Origin: Paguma larvata
Lineage: Eukaryota > Chordata > Mammalia > Carnivora > Viverridae
Direction: 5' to 3'
Assembly: GCA_030068075.1 (NCBI GenBank)
Contig: CM057826.1
Coordinates: forward strand, 36,072,211-36,136,210
Length of the DNA: 64,000 nt
The translations under genes and the position numbers were made by a program. This document shows positions 45,835 to 57,484 of the stretch, in pieces. Numbering within the stretch: the stretch's first letter is position 1; each line of letters starts with the position of its first letter. The notes below the pieces were generated by a model. The model worked only from the letters and a program-made list of their open reading frames with translations, made no database searches and was not told where the DNA came from.

Positions 45835-46110
45835 GCTACAATAGATCCTGGGGATATATAGACACATAAGACCACGCCCAGTTTTACACATTAGCCTATA
45901 GGAAATCACAATCCAGTAGGAAAACAGACACAACAGAACAACAAATTATAAAACATGTGGATGCACCCTGTGATGATGGTGAGTATGAAGTCTGTGGCGG
46001 CCAAGAAAAAGGAGCCATTGATTTCCCTTATGGCAGGAATGCTTAAGTCACACAACTGGACTGGATTTTGAAAGACAAAAATGAGTTTGCCAGCTGGAGT
46101 GGTGGGAAAA
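45835..46110 (-). mobile_element. L2-like LINE 3' part, antisense
   Basis: 'atagatcctggggatatatagacacataagacc', 'aaatcacaatccagtaggaaaacagacacaacag', then 'actggattttgaaagacaaaaatgagtttgccag' fit antisense L2. Confidence 0.6.
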
Positions 46111-49093
46111 ATGCTGTCTGTTTCTGTATTGACAATATAGGGAGCAAAATAACTGGCTAACTTCTTTCATGCTGAGATTTTACCTATCTCGCGAATGGTA
46201 TTTTCTTTGAAAAGAGGACCTATGTGGTGGGATTATGTAAGTCATTGAATCACTAAATAGTGGACACTAGGGCAACACAGAAGGTCGCATTCCTCTCTAG
46301 AGAGTCTTCTGGCATTCCTCAAATCATAGCCTTTGGGTGATTACCTGTCTAACATATACAAAAGACTGGCTCAGATTTTGGGTTCTCCACTTGAGACATT
46401 CTAATAAAAAGGAGACATAGGGTCATTTCCACCAAATAAATACGTGGTTTAATAGTTGGAAAACTTAATGAACTCAGAGTTGTTTTTAAATGTACGGGGT
46501 CTAGTTTTGAAAAAAGAAATCACCTCAGTTTCCCAATAGGGTTGTAAAATTCAAGTCCTAGAAAATGTCAATGCAGGTTGTAAAAAATTAAGTACCACGG
46601 GAAATTATCTACGTAATCCTGGTTTGTAGGATTTCCATTTCAGGAAAATACCTATTAAGGTTACTACACTGTGGGTCACCGACATAGCATCATCTTTCTC
46701 GTGGGCTAACTCTACCTCAACAGCACGGAATGTGGTGCAGTCACCATTCTTGCTTTCACTTCCCAGTCTTACAAATCTATTACATGCAGTGGTGGCTGCA
46801 GTAGCTTGATATCTAAAGATAATGACTATTGTCATGTTTATTGATGGAAGTGAGCTTTTCACTTGTTTCTTATTTCTCTTTCCAACTAGGGGATTCCAAG
46901 AAAGCAAACAAAGCATTGACGTAAGTTGAGGAGAAAGTACCCAGTCCTACCCTTCTTATATAATTTTCTCCCCCTTCCCATCTGATGATTGTTCATAGCC
47001 CATCTGGTGTCTACTTGAGGCAAAAGCTCCTACATCTGCTTCCGGTATGCCTTGGCAAGTGAGGTCATTGTTTAGACACGCCCCCAAAGTGCTGGCATTG
47101 TGGGATTCTACACCGTGATTATGCCAATAGAGATACCAGTTTTTATTCTCTGTCGTCTCATCCGCAAATTCAAACTCATTAAAGATTAGTGGTTCTTGCT
47201 GTAAACCAACTGCTCTCTTGGTATACAAGAGTATAAATTGGTTTTAAACTTGTAATTCTATCCAGTATGTTTTGAAATACCATTCAATGAATGCTTTTTT
47301 TTTCCCCATGGAAAATACAAATATTTGCCAATCTAGTTTTAAACAGGAAAGAAAAACCTTTATTCACAAATTGTTTAGCTTCCTATTTTGCTTGTTAGGT
47401 TTCAGGTGTATACTTCTGGGCACAGCTGGTTTCTAAGCTTTTTCAGGAGGCGCTGTCTCTGAAAACAGATATTTTCACCAAATTGTCATTAAATAGGGGG
47501 TAAATTTTGATTCACGTCAGCACCCCCTCCCTCTTTGTAGTTGGTTTCTTTTTTGTTCAGGTGCAAATGTTTCTGCACAGCTGTCTGGAGCACCCTTCCA
47601 AGCCTTGTGCAGAAAATAAAAATATTTTCCTATTCAGTTTTAGCAACAAAAGAAAAGGGAAAAAAACACTCTTGCCTTTTCTACTTTCTGAGCATGTAAG
47701 TAGTAGTTCCACACTGTCCCCTCATGGGTGCCTGGCCCCAAACAGCACACTGCAGGCTGACTGCCAAACCATTTTGTGTAGAAGTAGCATTGGCAGAGGT
47801 TTGCTTTGGCAATGGATCTGTTTCTTTCTCAACCTAAGGCTATTACAAGCTTCCTGTTGTATCTGCTCTATTCGATTTGCTGCCTATGGTTCTGCTCTGA
47901 CCACGGCTACCTTTTAATCTATTTAGTGCATGAGGGGAATATAACAAATCCTTCAATTATTTTATCTTATCACAGGCTGTTCTGCCCCCCCTTTTTTTTT
48001 CTGTTTTAATGTTTATCTCTTGGGATTTGGAGCTAGAAAACTATCAAATAATCAGTCTGTCTTACGCCTCATCGATATTTAGGCAACCTTGTAAGTGGCA
48101 ACCTTGGATCTCCTGAATCTGTGTGGACTGCTTGCAAACATTCAAAGTGAACACAGGTCCTGGTTCTGGCCAGAGTATGTTGGCAAAATATCAAGAGCTT
48201 GTATGTTCATATTTCGGTACTATTTTAATAAACAGGTTTTATTAGAAAGTCAAAACAATTACACTATCTTATAGCTCATTGAGATCTTCCTCAGTTAATC
48301 AATGATAGTTTCTGTAATCAATGATAAATTTTTCGATTCCAAACTTTGAATATGAAGATTGTGTCTTATGCTAATGCAGTCATTTCTTCCCTATAAGACA
48401 ATAATGATGGAAGATAATAAGCCAAAATTTAAGAATAGTAGAGTGAAAATATAGAAAGAAACTGAATCTGAGAATATCTTGGAATTGGTTTGTTGTTAAC
48501 AGTAAATGTTATGTTTTAAGTCATTATTAGTTGAGTGTCCTATTGCTTGCAGCAGATGTAATTTCTAAATGACACTTTGTGATGGAGATGTTAGGCATGC
48601 GGGTAACTTCCACTTAGGTAGAAGAAGATTCCAAATTCTTACTTTACCAGCTTCAGGGAAGGGGAAGGTATACGGAAATCTACAAAGCAATCAATCCATG
48701 GAAATGATTTAAAGATGATTCAGAGAGTAAAGAGATTTATTGTCTTGGTAGAGGTCTAATTATAATATCGCTAATCCTACCATTAAAAGCTTAATCTCTC
48801 AGCACAGTAGATCAATTATTTGCCTTTAAGACATAGTCTTGAACAGTGTTGCACACCATCTAAAAATCTGTGTTTAGAATTTCATTGAACTCTACAGATA
48901 AGGGAGAATTTCTGGTTGTTTACCATGAAGATGCTTCTTAATTTCCTGATACTTCCTTATCAGAAGTCATATTTCATTTTCTCAGCTGCATCATGATCAA
49001 CGGACTTTTACTGAAAAACCCAATAGAACCCAGAGATACTAAATATCTCTGAAGATCACTTGTCAATTATCTTCTCAATGAACATGTCCGTTT
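46110..49093. other. Repeat-poor block of 3 kb
   Basis: No transposon recognised. A plus-strand 136-codon frame at 47507-47917 is the longest in the window, but it does not begin with ATG and shows no domain, signal or family motif; I do not call it. Minus frames at 46605 and 46956 are similarly unsupported. Confidence 0.45.
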
Positions 49094-49109
49094 TAAAAGT
49101 ATACTCCGG

Positions 49110-49323
49110 GGGAGCCTGGGTGGCTCAGTCGGTTAAGTGGCCGACTTCGGCTCCAGTCATGATCTCGCGGTCTGTGAGAGCCCCACATCGGCTTCTGTGC
49201 TGACAGCTCAGAGCCTGGAGCCTGCTTTGGATTCTGTGTCTCCCTCTCTCTCTGCCCTTCTCCTGCTCGCGCTCTGTCTCTATGTCTCAAAAATAAATAA
49301 ATGTTTTAAAAAGTTAAAAAAAA
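49110..49323 (+). mobile_element. CAN-SINE, sense, inserted at the head of another SINE
   Basis: 'ggagcctgggtggctcagtcggttaagtgg', CT tract, 'caaaaataaataaatg', A tail. Perfect duplication aaaagtatactccggg at 49094-49109 and 49324-49339. The right copy runs directly into the head of the next SINE. Confidence 0.97.
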
Positions 49324-49337
49324 AAAAGTATACTCCG

Positions 49338-49515
49338 GGTGCCTGTGTGGCTCAGTCAGTTGAGTGTCTGAGTCTTGGTTTCAGCTCAGCTCATGATTCC
49401 AGGGATGTGGGATGGAACCCCATTTCGGGCTCATGCTCAGCATGGAGCCCACTTAAGCTTCTCTCTGTCTCTCTCTCTCCCCAACTCATGCTCTTTCTCT
49501 CTCAAAAAAGGTACA
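49338..49515 (+). mobile_element. CAN-SINE, sense, older subtype
   Basis: 'gtgcctgtgtggctcagtcagttgagtgtctgagtcttggtttcagctcagctcatgattccaggg' with 'ctcatgctcagcatggagcc' and a CT tract. The 'ctcagcatggagcc' word marks the older subtype, which the younger neighbour entered at its 5' edge. Confidence 0.92.
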
Positions 49516-49539
49516 TACTAATTTTTTTTTAAATTTGTT

Positions 49540-49630
49540 TGATATAAACTTTTTTGCAAGAGGTTAAAAATGTACGTACCCTTTGACCCTGCAGTTATGC
49601 TTCCAGGAACTCGAATTTATTCACGGTGTT
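49540..49630 (+). mobile_element. L1M fragment, sense (left half)
   Basis: 'gcaagaggttaaaaatgtacgtaccctttgaccctgcagttatgcttccagga' is the L1 3'-end block around 'taccctttgacccagcaatt'. The continuation is at 50150-50325. Confidence 0.7.
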
Positions 49631-49634
49631 AAAT

Positions 49635-50145
49635 GATAGGTGTCTGCAGTTATTTATTACTTCTATTGAGAAGTAGAGTTTTATTTCTCTCCCTTTAACT
49701 TCAGGCTGGCCGTAGTAGTATATTCCTTGGCCAGCAGAAGGTAGCAAAAGTGATGTTATGGAACTTCTAACGTTAGGTTATAAGACACCTTGCAGCTACC
49801 ATCTGGGCTTTTTGGAACACTCTTTTTTGAGCTCTAAGTTGCTATGTAGATGCCAAAATACACTGAGTCTGTTATTGAGAACAGACTATGTATAGGCAAT
49901 TTTGTCAATAGTCCCAGCTGAGTCCAGCTTTTTAATTGTATTTGTCAAAGCACCAGTCATAAGAGGGAAGTTGCCTTGAACCCCAGACAGCACATCTAGC
50001 ACCTAACTTCCACTGAGTGACTGCCATTCATGTCATGTGAAACAGAAAAATCACCCACGAATTCCTGACACACAAAACCTTGAGATGAAATAAATTATGA
50101 TTTTAAGCTGCTAAATTTTGTACTTATATATTATAGTTCAAAAAG
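49635..50145 (+). mobile_element. MaLR/MLT1-like LTR, sense, inside L1
   Basis: 'ggccagcagaaggtagcaaaagtgatgttatggaacttctaacgttaggttataagacaccttgcagc' and near the right end 'gaattcctgacacacaaaaccttgagatgaaataaattatgattttaagctgctaaattttg' resemble MaLR-type solo LTRs with their polyadenylation-side end. No internal retroviral-like coding region is present. Family name uncertain. Confidence 0.5.
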
Positions 50146-50149
50146 ACAT

Positions 50150-50325
50150 ATGTGAAAGAATGCTCATTAAAGCATTAACTATAAAAATTAAAACCTGGCA
50201 CAATTTAAATTCCGTTATTAGGGGACAAGTTAAGCAATTTGTAGCAAACCCATACAAAAATCTACAATATATAAGTCTGTTGAAATGATTGGGTTATATA
50301 CTTATATAAAATGATATAAAGAGTT
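50150..50325 (+). mobile_element. L1M fragment, sense (right half)
   Basis: 'gaatgctcattaaagcattaactataaaaattaaaacctggcacaatttaaattccgttattaggggacaagttaa' matches the sense L1 stretch that follows the block at 49540-49630. The two were separated by the LTR. Confidence 0.7.
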
Positions 50326-50329
50326 CATT

Positions 50330-50522
50330 ATCTATTTTGAGAGACAGAGAGAGTGTGTGTACAAGTGGAGGAGGCTGAGAGAGAGAGGGAGAGAGAGAGA
50401 ATCCCAAGCAGGCTCCACACTGTCAGCACAGAGGCTGATGCAGGGCTTGAACTCACAAACCATGAGATCATGACCTGAGCCCAAGTTGGACACTTAACTG
50501 GCTGAGCCACTCAGGCACCCCA
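50330..50522 (-). mobile_element. CAN-SINE, antisense
   Basis: 'ttttgagagacagagagag', GA tract, 'cacactgtcagcacagaggctgatgcagggcttgaactcac', and a head ending in 'ggctgagccactcaggcacccc'. Moderately diverged. Confidence 0.93.
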
Positions 50523-50699
50523 TAAGGCTGTTAATAGTTTCAGCATCATGTGAAATTTTTACCCCCTTTGCCAAAAGTTATTGTTCACAGATAATTTTGT
50601 TTTTGTTTATGTTGCTTAGGTAGTACAAATACATTAAAAATTTTTGGAAATCAGCAAAAGATGGCAAAAAAGGACAGACTGTAATTCTATCTAAAGATA

Positions 50700-52400
50700 C
50701 CTTTTGTATTCTAGGCTTTTTACATGCATGGTTCATTTTACGTGAGCTCAAGTGTTATGTTGCTTCACATCTTTTATACATTTGGGTTTTCCAGATTTAG
50801 TGTCATATCATCTGCAAACAATTATTTGCTTTCTTCTTTCCAGGTTTCCCTACCTAGACTTAGGACAATGTTCAATAGAAACAGTGTCTTCCTAAAGCTT
50901 TGGACTAAGTCCCACACTGTCTTTTGGATCAACCTTGACAGTCTTCATCATGTTGAGGAAGCATTTTTATATCTCTATATTAAAAACTTATACTAGTTAA
51001 TGGTTCTTGGATTTTTGCTATAGTCTTGGGTATCCAATTGGAAAGATTCTATTATTTTTTATATTCAACTTGTCTATGTGATGAATTTTATTAATAGATT
51101 TCATAATGATGAATAGTTTGATTCTTGGACTAAAGACCATTTTGTTGTAGTCTTTTAAAGACTTAGTGTGTCTACAGTCATAAGGAATTGGATATACAGA
51201 TTTCTCTGTATTTATTTTTAGAATAGTTCTTATTTTATAAAGTGAATTTGGCAACTCTCCTTTTTGTAATCTATGTTTCCCAATGATTTTTGTAGCTCAG
51301 ACATTATCTGTGTTTTGAAGACTTAGAATAAGTCAAGTATAAAAGTATCAGTCTCTGGAGATACTTGTTGGTTTGTGCTAAGTTTTTGACACTTTCTAGT
51401 TTTTTTGCTTTATTTTTTCCTTTTCAAGTCTTTGTTGAATTTGTTTTGGCTATTTATATGTTTTTCATAAGATATTTGTTTATTTTCTTGATATTATTAA
51501 ATATATTAGTGTCAATTATTCTAATTTTAAAATGTATTTTATAGCTGTTAAAATATTTCCTTTCTAATTTTTAAAATAATTTGATTAACCAGAGTTATTT
51601 TATATAATTGCTTATAAAAATCTCATATTTATCATTTCCATTGTTTTGCTATGTGATTATTTCTACTTAAAACTCCATTATTTCCTTCTTCTGAATTATT
51701 TAGATTTTGTTTATTTTTCTTGACATTTCTTGAGTAAATCTTTAATGGAATATTTCATTTTAAAAATAATGAAAATAACATTTGCTTTGAATATGGCTTT
51801 GTTGCATTCTCATAGGTCTGATATGAGTTGTTGTTGTTGTTGTTGTTTACTTATTCTGTTAAAGTTAATCCAATTTTCTCCCTAATTGTTATTTATAAGG
51901 ATGCATACAAAAATTTTCAAGCATTTGGGTTTTGTTGATGCTATTTGCTTTTCAATTACCTTCTTAACTATCTTGGAATACGGCCAGTTAGGTAAATATA
52001 TGTGATTATATTAAAACTGTGAATTTTTCTTAAACCAATTTCTCAAAGTTAAGACTATCTCTGCACTAATTTATCCACCTTTTGGAATATAACTTTCCTC
52101 CACCCTCAAACTCCACCCCTGCCTACTGTTATCCTCAGTAATTCAACATGGAGATAGAGACCCAACAAATTTTTATTTGTTATTACTACCTGTTTGGAAA
52201 GAAAAAAAATGTTCTAAAGAACATTTTGAGAGTTATGTTTTGTTTTTTTTTAACATCTGAATGGAGTCCATTCTAAGTTCAGACATATCCGAGAATATCT
52301 TTGCATTGTTTTCATATAGGAATTATAACTTGACTGACTATAGAATATAAAACACATTACTGTTAAAGTTTATTGGTGTTGTTCCAGTTTCTTTTCCTTT
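50700..52400 (-). mobile_element. Degraded L1 ORF2/ORF1-side LINE, antisense
   Basis: 'gtcatatcatctgcaaacaatta', 'tcatgttgaggaagc' and the general T-rich antisense ORF2 texture point to an old L1 running on the minus strand. Divergence is high, no frame longer than 90 codons survives, and the borders are approximate. A TTG trinucleotide run lies at 51827-51847. Confidence 0.6.
51827..51847. repeat. (TTG)n microsatellite
   Basis: About seven TTG units. Confidence 0.9.
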
Positions 52401-52419
52401 TTTCAATTTTCATTTTAAA

Positions 52420-52504
52420 AAGGCTCCACGCTCCACGTGGAGTTTGAACTCATGATCCTGAGATGAAGAAGTCATGCTCTACCAATTGAGCCAGCCAGTC
52501 TCCC
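52420..52504 (-). mobile_element. CAN-SINE head-only fragment, antisense
   Basis: 'ggctccacgctccacgtggagtttgaactcatgatcctgag' then 'tcatgctctaccaattgagccagccagtctccc'. Only the tRNA-like half is present, of the short carnivore subtype also seen at 28278. Confidence 0.75.
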
Positions 52505-52899
52505 TTCCAGTTTCTTACTACATTTAATATGGGTCAAAAATTGAGAGCCAGCCTGACATTTTCTTTACCTTCTGAGATATCATTTTGTTGCTGTTGACTA
52601 TTGGAGAAACTTTTAACTTTAAATGTTAAATATTTAGGTTAGCACAAAGTGAAAATCATTTTATTATTTTTTTCATTAACATAATAAGCATGAGAAAGTT
52701 TATTAGGCCACATCTCAGGTCTTTTCTTTGAAGATATGATCAGTTAATTTTCTTTGTATTTTTAATAATTGATTTATTTTATCTTTATTTTTAAATATTC
52801 TTATTATTGTAATTAACATGTTTTGTCAAGATGTTATATGGATGTTTTAAAATGTGCAGTTGTTTAGCATTCAATTTGATTTAACTGTAATCGAAAATT

Positions 52900-53890
52900 T
52901 TTATATCAAAAATTTTTGTTCTTTTTTCTTACATCTATTATCATAGATTACTTCTGCCAATTCAAGAAATTCATATAAATGGAATCATACAGAATGTATT
53001 ATTTTGGGTCAAGTTTCTTTCACTCAGCATGTTTGTGCTGCTGATTCATATATCAGTAAGACATTACATTTTACTTCTTTTTTTTTCTTTTAAGTTTATT
53101 TAGAGAGAGAGTGCCTGCAAGCAGGGACAAGGCAGAAAGAGGGAGAAAGAGAGAATCCCAAGCAGGCTCTGTGCTGTCAGCACAGAGCTGATGTGTGACT
53201 TGAACCCACTAACTGTGAGATCATGACTTGAGCTGAAATCAAGAGTCAGATGCTTAACTGACTGAACCTTCCAGGCACCCAATTCCATTTTGCTTCTTTC
53301 CTTTCTGAGTAGTCTTTCATTATGTGAAATACCCTATGGTTTATTCCTCCTCTTAATGGGCATATTGAAGTTTATAGTTTTTTACTATTATGAATGAGTC
53401 TGCTAGGAACTTTTTGTTCAAGTCTTTGTTGCGGATTTATGTTTTTATTTTTCTTAGGTTATTACTTAGGAGTGGAATTACAGGGTTATAACATAGATGC
53501 ACGTTTAATTTAATAAGAAATTGTCCTAAAAGTCTTCAAAATATTGTGCCATGTTATACTTCTACCAACAGTATATGAAAGTTCCAGTTCGACTCCATCA
53601 CTATTTCATGTCAGTCTTTTTGAATTTCAGGCATTTTATGGATGTTGAATGATCTCTCACTGTGGCTTAAATTTGCATTTCCCTGGTACCAATAATATTG
53701 ACCATATTTTCAAGAGTTTATTGCCACTTATATTTCTTCTTTTACAAAGTAATTTTTGAGTTATTTCTTACTTTCTAAATGATTGTTCACTTTTTATTGT
53801 TGATTTGTAGAAATTCTTTATATATTTTATGTACAATTTTTTGTCAGATAGATATATTACAAATATTTTTTCCACAGAGTATTTTTTTAG
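52900..53890 (-). mobile_element. L1M 3' end, antisense, with nested SINE
   Basis: 'aaatggaatcatacagaatgtatta', 'tttctttcactcagcatg', then right of the SINE 'taatgggcatattgaagtttatag', 'atgttgaatgatctctcactgtggcttaaatttgcatttccctgg', and 'gtagaaattctttatatattttatg'. Standard antisense L1 order. No frame survives. Confidence 0.85.
53080..53284 (-). mobile_element. CAN-SINE, antisense, diverged
   Basis: T/C-rich tail, GA tract, 'gctgtgctgtcagcacagagctgatgtg' and a head ending in 'actgaaccttccaggcaccc'. Duplication cattttacttc (53067-53077) and cattttgcttc. Confidence 0.92.
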
Positions 53891-53894
53891 GTGG

Positions 53895-55010
53895 AAATTC
53901 AAGAAAAATTCACTCTCTCTTTCCCTCACTCTCTCACACACATGCATACCCACAGGCAATTTTGTATTCAGTCTGATTCAGTAGTAGATTCATGAATCTA
54001 GCTTTACTTTATGACTTTGATATTTTATTTTTATTAAACTTATCATTATTCCTTCAATATGGTTTTAAATTAACTTTTATATTTTTGTTGCCATGTGGTT
54101 TCATTTTAATATTTGTTTTATTCCATCATCTCTTTAGAAAAGTCTTTTTCTTTTTTTTGATGTGGAAAATGTTAGAAAAATTTTTAATTGGAGGATAATT
54201 GAGATGCAACTATAGTTCTCGACCCTAACACAGACTGAATCAGCCCAATTTAAAATGAATCCGCTTTTTGGGGGGCCTGCTCAAGCATGAACAACAAGAT
54301 TTATGAAGAGGCTCCCTGATGAAGTACTAAATTTATAAATGTTCTTTGGAAATACCTCAGCACAAAAGTAAGATTGTGGAAAAACAACAGTATTTGTCTA
54401 TTTGCCCCTAAATAATAATGCAACAGAAGTTGTAGCTATAATAATTAGGTCAAATATAAATATACATACAATTAAAAGTTACTAACTTTTATAACAATGT
54501 AAACATCAATATGACAGAATCTATTTTTGTGGCTTTTTATGTTAAATATCTGTAAGCCTGACATTAGGTTTGGATTTTCTCTAAGCTAGTGTAATTTATC
54601 CAACAGTCTCAATGTGCTGTCATCTATCGGTCTATAATCACCTAATAATCTCTATAATCATCTATCGGTCTATTACCACCTAATATCTCACTGCTATTTC
54701 TTTTTAAAGAGATTAATTATACTGCATAGATATAATGGTATATGATTCTAGAAATACTTCATTGAAAATAATAAGTTACATTTTATTGGCTGGAGTGTCA
54801 TTTTGACAGTCCGTATGTATTGGCATCTTTAAAATTCAGATCCGAAGATTACAGCACCAAAAAAAAAGAGAAAAAACATATGTATATATGTGTATATACA
54901 TACATATATATAATACCACAATAAAACTACCACATGAAATGAAAATACATTCGGTAAACAGAATTTCTGGCATTATCTATCACATTTACATATTATTCTG
55001 TGTGATATTC
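53895..55010. other. Unassigned AT-rich sequence
   Basis: Mostly unrecognised. Contains a 38-bp tandem duplication at 54621-54689 and a short TATA/CATA-rich tract at about 54880-54912. Confidence 0.4.
54621..54689. repeat. 38-bp tandem duplication
   Basis: The word atctatcggtctata occurs with a 38-bp period (54622 and 54660); the second copy is truncated and has two or three differences. Confidence 0.85.
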
Positions 55011-55014
55011 TGTA

Positions 55015-55432
55015 CTGCTTCCCTAGGGTTGCCTAACAAAGGGACTTAAAATAATGATTTGATGCTCTTGGATTTCTGGAGATCAGAAATATAAAATCAA
55101 AATGTCAGCAGGTCAATGCCCCATATGAAGACTCTTGGAAGAATACTTCTTTGTCTAATCCCACTCTTGGTGGCCCCAGGTTTTCCTTGGCTTGTGGCAG
55201 CAGCATCTCCAAATCTGCCTCCATCTTTATATCGTCCTCTTCCCTCTGTGTTTCTTTGTCTCCGTGTGTTCACATGGCCTTTTTAAAAGGCCTGTCATTG
55301 AATTTAGGAAATATCTTAATCCAGAATGACCTTTTAAAATTTAACTAATGATATCTGCAAAGACCCTATTTCCAAATAAATTCCTATCGTGGGGGTCTGA
55401 GTGGAGATAAATTTTGGGAAACATTATTCAAC
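55015..55432 (-). mobile_element. MLT1-like MaLR LTR, antisense
   Basis: 'cctagggttgcctaacaaagggacttaaaataatg', 'ctggagatcagaaatataaaatcaaaatgtcagcaggt', 'cttggcttgtggcagcagcatctcc', 'gatatctgcaaagaccctatttccaaataaattc', all in the antisense order of MLT1-type LTRs. It is a solo LTR; no coding part. Confidence 0.82.
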
Positions 55433-55589
55433 CAGTAGAATCTCTTAGAGAATATAAAAATAATATAAAATCATATTAAAAAGATTGATTTTAAACTTTC
55501 AGCTCGGTCTTGGTCTGAGAACTTTCACGTTACGTTAATCATCTTTGGGTTGACATGATGCTGGAATTAGTGCTTAATCTTTTGAACAA

Positions 55590-55725
55590 CTGATTAGTAG
55601 CATGGCCTTGGGTGAATATTAATATCAAATCTCTCAGTTTTTCCATGATCAAAAGGAAGGGCTTGGACTAACTTAATGCTAAGGTCTCTTCTATGCCTAA
55701 AATTCTTTGCTTCTAATATAGAGTC
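55590..55725 (+). mobile_element. MIR (MIRb/MIR3-like), sense
   Basis: 'catggccttgggtgaatatt', 'tctctcagtttttccatgatcaaaaggaagggcttggactaac', then 'aaggtctcttctatgcctaaaattctttg'. Confidence 0.75.
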
Positions 55726-55729
55726 CAGA

Positions 55730-56188
55730 CATATTTAATGGTCATCATGTATCCAGCAATTTAAGTTATACTGAATAAAATTAAGAAAAAGAATGACTTA
55801 GTAAGGTAGTAAAATTAACCCCCAAATGAATTCTTACATTTCATATGTTTTATTGGAAATAGAATAAAACTGAATAGAATAGAAAGGAATAGGAAAGGAT
55901 AGGACAGGATAGGATAGACTATAAATGTTAGGAAGACTGGCTTTCTTTTGTACTTGCCACATAATTAGCCAGAAATTTCTCTTACAGAAGAATTAGCTTA
56001 TTTATATGCCAAAAAATGTTTTTCTAATGGTTAGTCCCAAGAAAGACCTTCCACAAGAAAGATCTTCCAAGTCAATAATAGAACAATTCAGTTGATAAGT
56101 TTCAAGAACCATCTTAAAATCAAATAACTGTGCTTAAATAGGTACATAATAACCAGGTCATTTCACCTACTCTTCCCCCACCTACCCC
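55730..56188. other. Unassigned, with GGATA-type minisatellite
   Basis: Holds the pentamer tract at 55871-55918. Otherwise nothing recognised. Confidence 0.4.
55871..55918. repeat. (GGATA)n-like pentamer repeat
   Basis: About nine imperfect units: gaata, gaaag, ggata, ggaca variants. Confidence 0.85.
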
Positions 56189-56212
56189 GTGTGTGTGTGT
56201 GTGTGTGTGTGT
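56189..56212. repeat. (GT)n microsatellite
   Basis: Twelve uninterrupted GT units. Confidence 0.95.
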
Positions 56213-56214
56213 AA

Positions 56215-56850
56215 GCCTGTATTATCAGTTATTCTATGCTTTTGGAAGTGTTTTGCTAACAAGTCAAAAGTTTTTTGAAACCATTTCTCTGTTTACTTTG
56301 TTGTGAAATGAATGATTATATGGCTAACAGAAGCAAAGTCTGAAAAGCATGGCAATTTTTAAAAATTGACCCTATTTAAGCAGTGTGGTTCCTTCTTTGT
56401 ATGTCTAAACATCTTGATAGATGATTGCGAATTCATTGATTTGGTTATGAACCCTGGGAATATTATTATTGAACTAGAAAGATATTGTAAAAATTTTCCT
56501 ATAAGAATCTATTTAAGTATATATTTTTCTTTTTGGTGTGTACAACCTAATAGCCATTCACAATCAATGATCTCTTCAGCATCTCTTCTTTATAGATGAC
56601 TGAAAATTTTTAAAGAGCTGTCTGAGTTGTCATATTTCTAGACATGAACTATATATTCATGTAACTAAGTTAAATACCACATTTACAATGGTTAGATAAT
56701 AAAAATGAATGCCCACAGAAACACACAAATAAAAAATTCCTTAGTGATCTGGTTTTGCATGTAAATTAGTTTGTTACAGTATTGTTCCCTTTGAAACAAT
56801 GTTCTACCCAGGAAGTGTCTGTTTTAGACTAATAATGTTCTAATATTAAC
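56215..56850. other. Unassigned AT-rich sequence
   Basis: Nothing recognised. A 77-codon plus frame at 56366-56599 has no motif. Confidence 0.4.
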
Positions 56851-56854
56851 GGTG

Positions 56855-57005
56855 GGATTTTGGACACGTTACTTAAATTTTTGAAACTTGCTTTCCTCAT
56901 TTGAAAAAATAAGCACAACGGTACACATCTTTTTATGCTGAATAAAAACAATTATGTGTAAAGAATATCTTCCATATAGTACACGTTCAATAAATGGTGG
57001 CTACT
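56855..57005 (+). mobile_element. MIR, sense
   Basis: 'gattttggacacgttacttaaatttttgaaacttgctttcctcatttgaaaaaat', a short middle, then 'ccatatagtacacgttcaataaatggtggct'. Confidence 0.83.
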
Positions 57006-57009
57006 CTGA

Positions 57010-57325
57010 ATGATTCAGGTACTTGACAGTTTTTCCGTAAAATGCAAGGAAAACCATTAATTTTTCTTTCCAAGAGTAGTTGCTTATAAACACAAAAATG
57101 CTAAATCAGGAATTTTGTCTAACTGAAAGCACATATATGCAATCTTACATTGAAAATGAAAATTTCAATGCATATAATTTTTCTCTGGCACTTTTAATAA
57201 ATATATCACAAATTTTATTTAAGAAAGTTAGCAATTTTATTTAATAAATAATAAAATTGTATCTTAAAATATATCTTTAAAATAATACAATTCAAATACT
57301 TCCAACTGTAGTTCATTTGAAGTAG
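57010..57325. other. Unassigned AT-rich spacer
   Basis: Nothing recognised; the right half (57180-57300) is almost entirely A and T. Confidence 0.4.
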
Positions 57326-57329
57326 TTTT

Positions 57330-57480
57330 CCCCAAACTTGCCTGATCATGCTTAGGGTTGGGTTGGGGGCAAGAGGATTTCTCAGATGTCCCTAGTCTTG
57401 GACTCCACCCTGGACTTGCTGAAGAAGAATCTTAAGATGCTTGGTCCAAGTTTATACATTTATTTTTTAGGGGAGTAGAT
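57330..57480 (+). mobile_element. Possible MER5-type DNA transposon fossil
   Basis: 'ggatttctcagatgtcc' followed by 'gactccaccctggacttgctgaagaagaatctt' resembles the '...gattctcgggccccaccccagacctactgaatcagaa...' core of nonautonomous hAT elements. Terminal inverted repeats are not clear. Confidence 0.4.
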
Positions 57481-57484
57481 GATG

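Noticed and set aside
47507..47917. 136-codon plus-strand frame as a gene
   Set aside because: No ATG at its start, no domain, no splice or promoter context; chance in 64 kb is plausible.
49635..50145. Endogenous retrovirus with coding region
   Set aside because: Only LTR-like sequence is visible; no gag, pol or env-like frame is present here or next to the antisense LTR at 55015.
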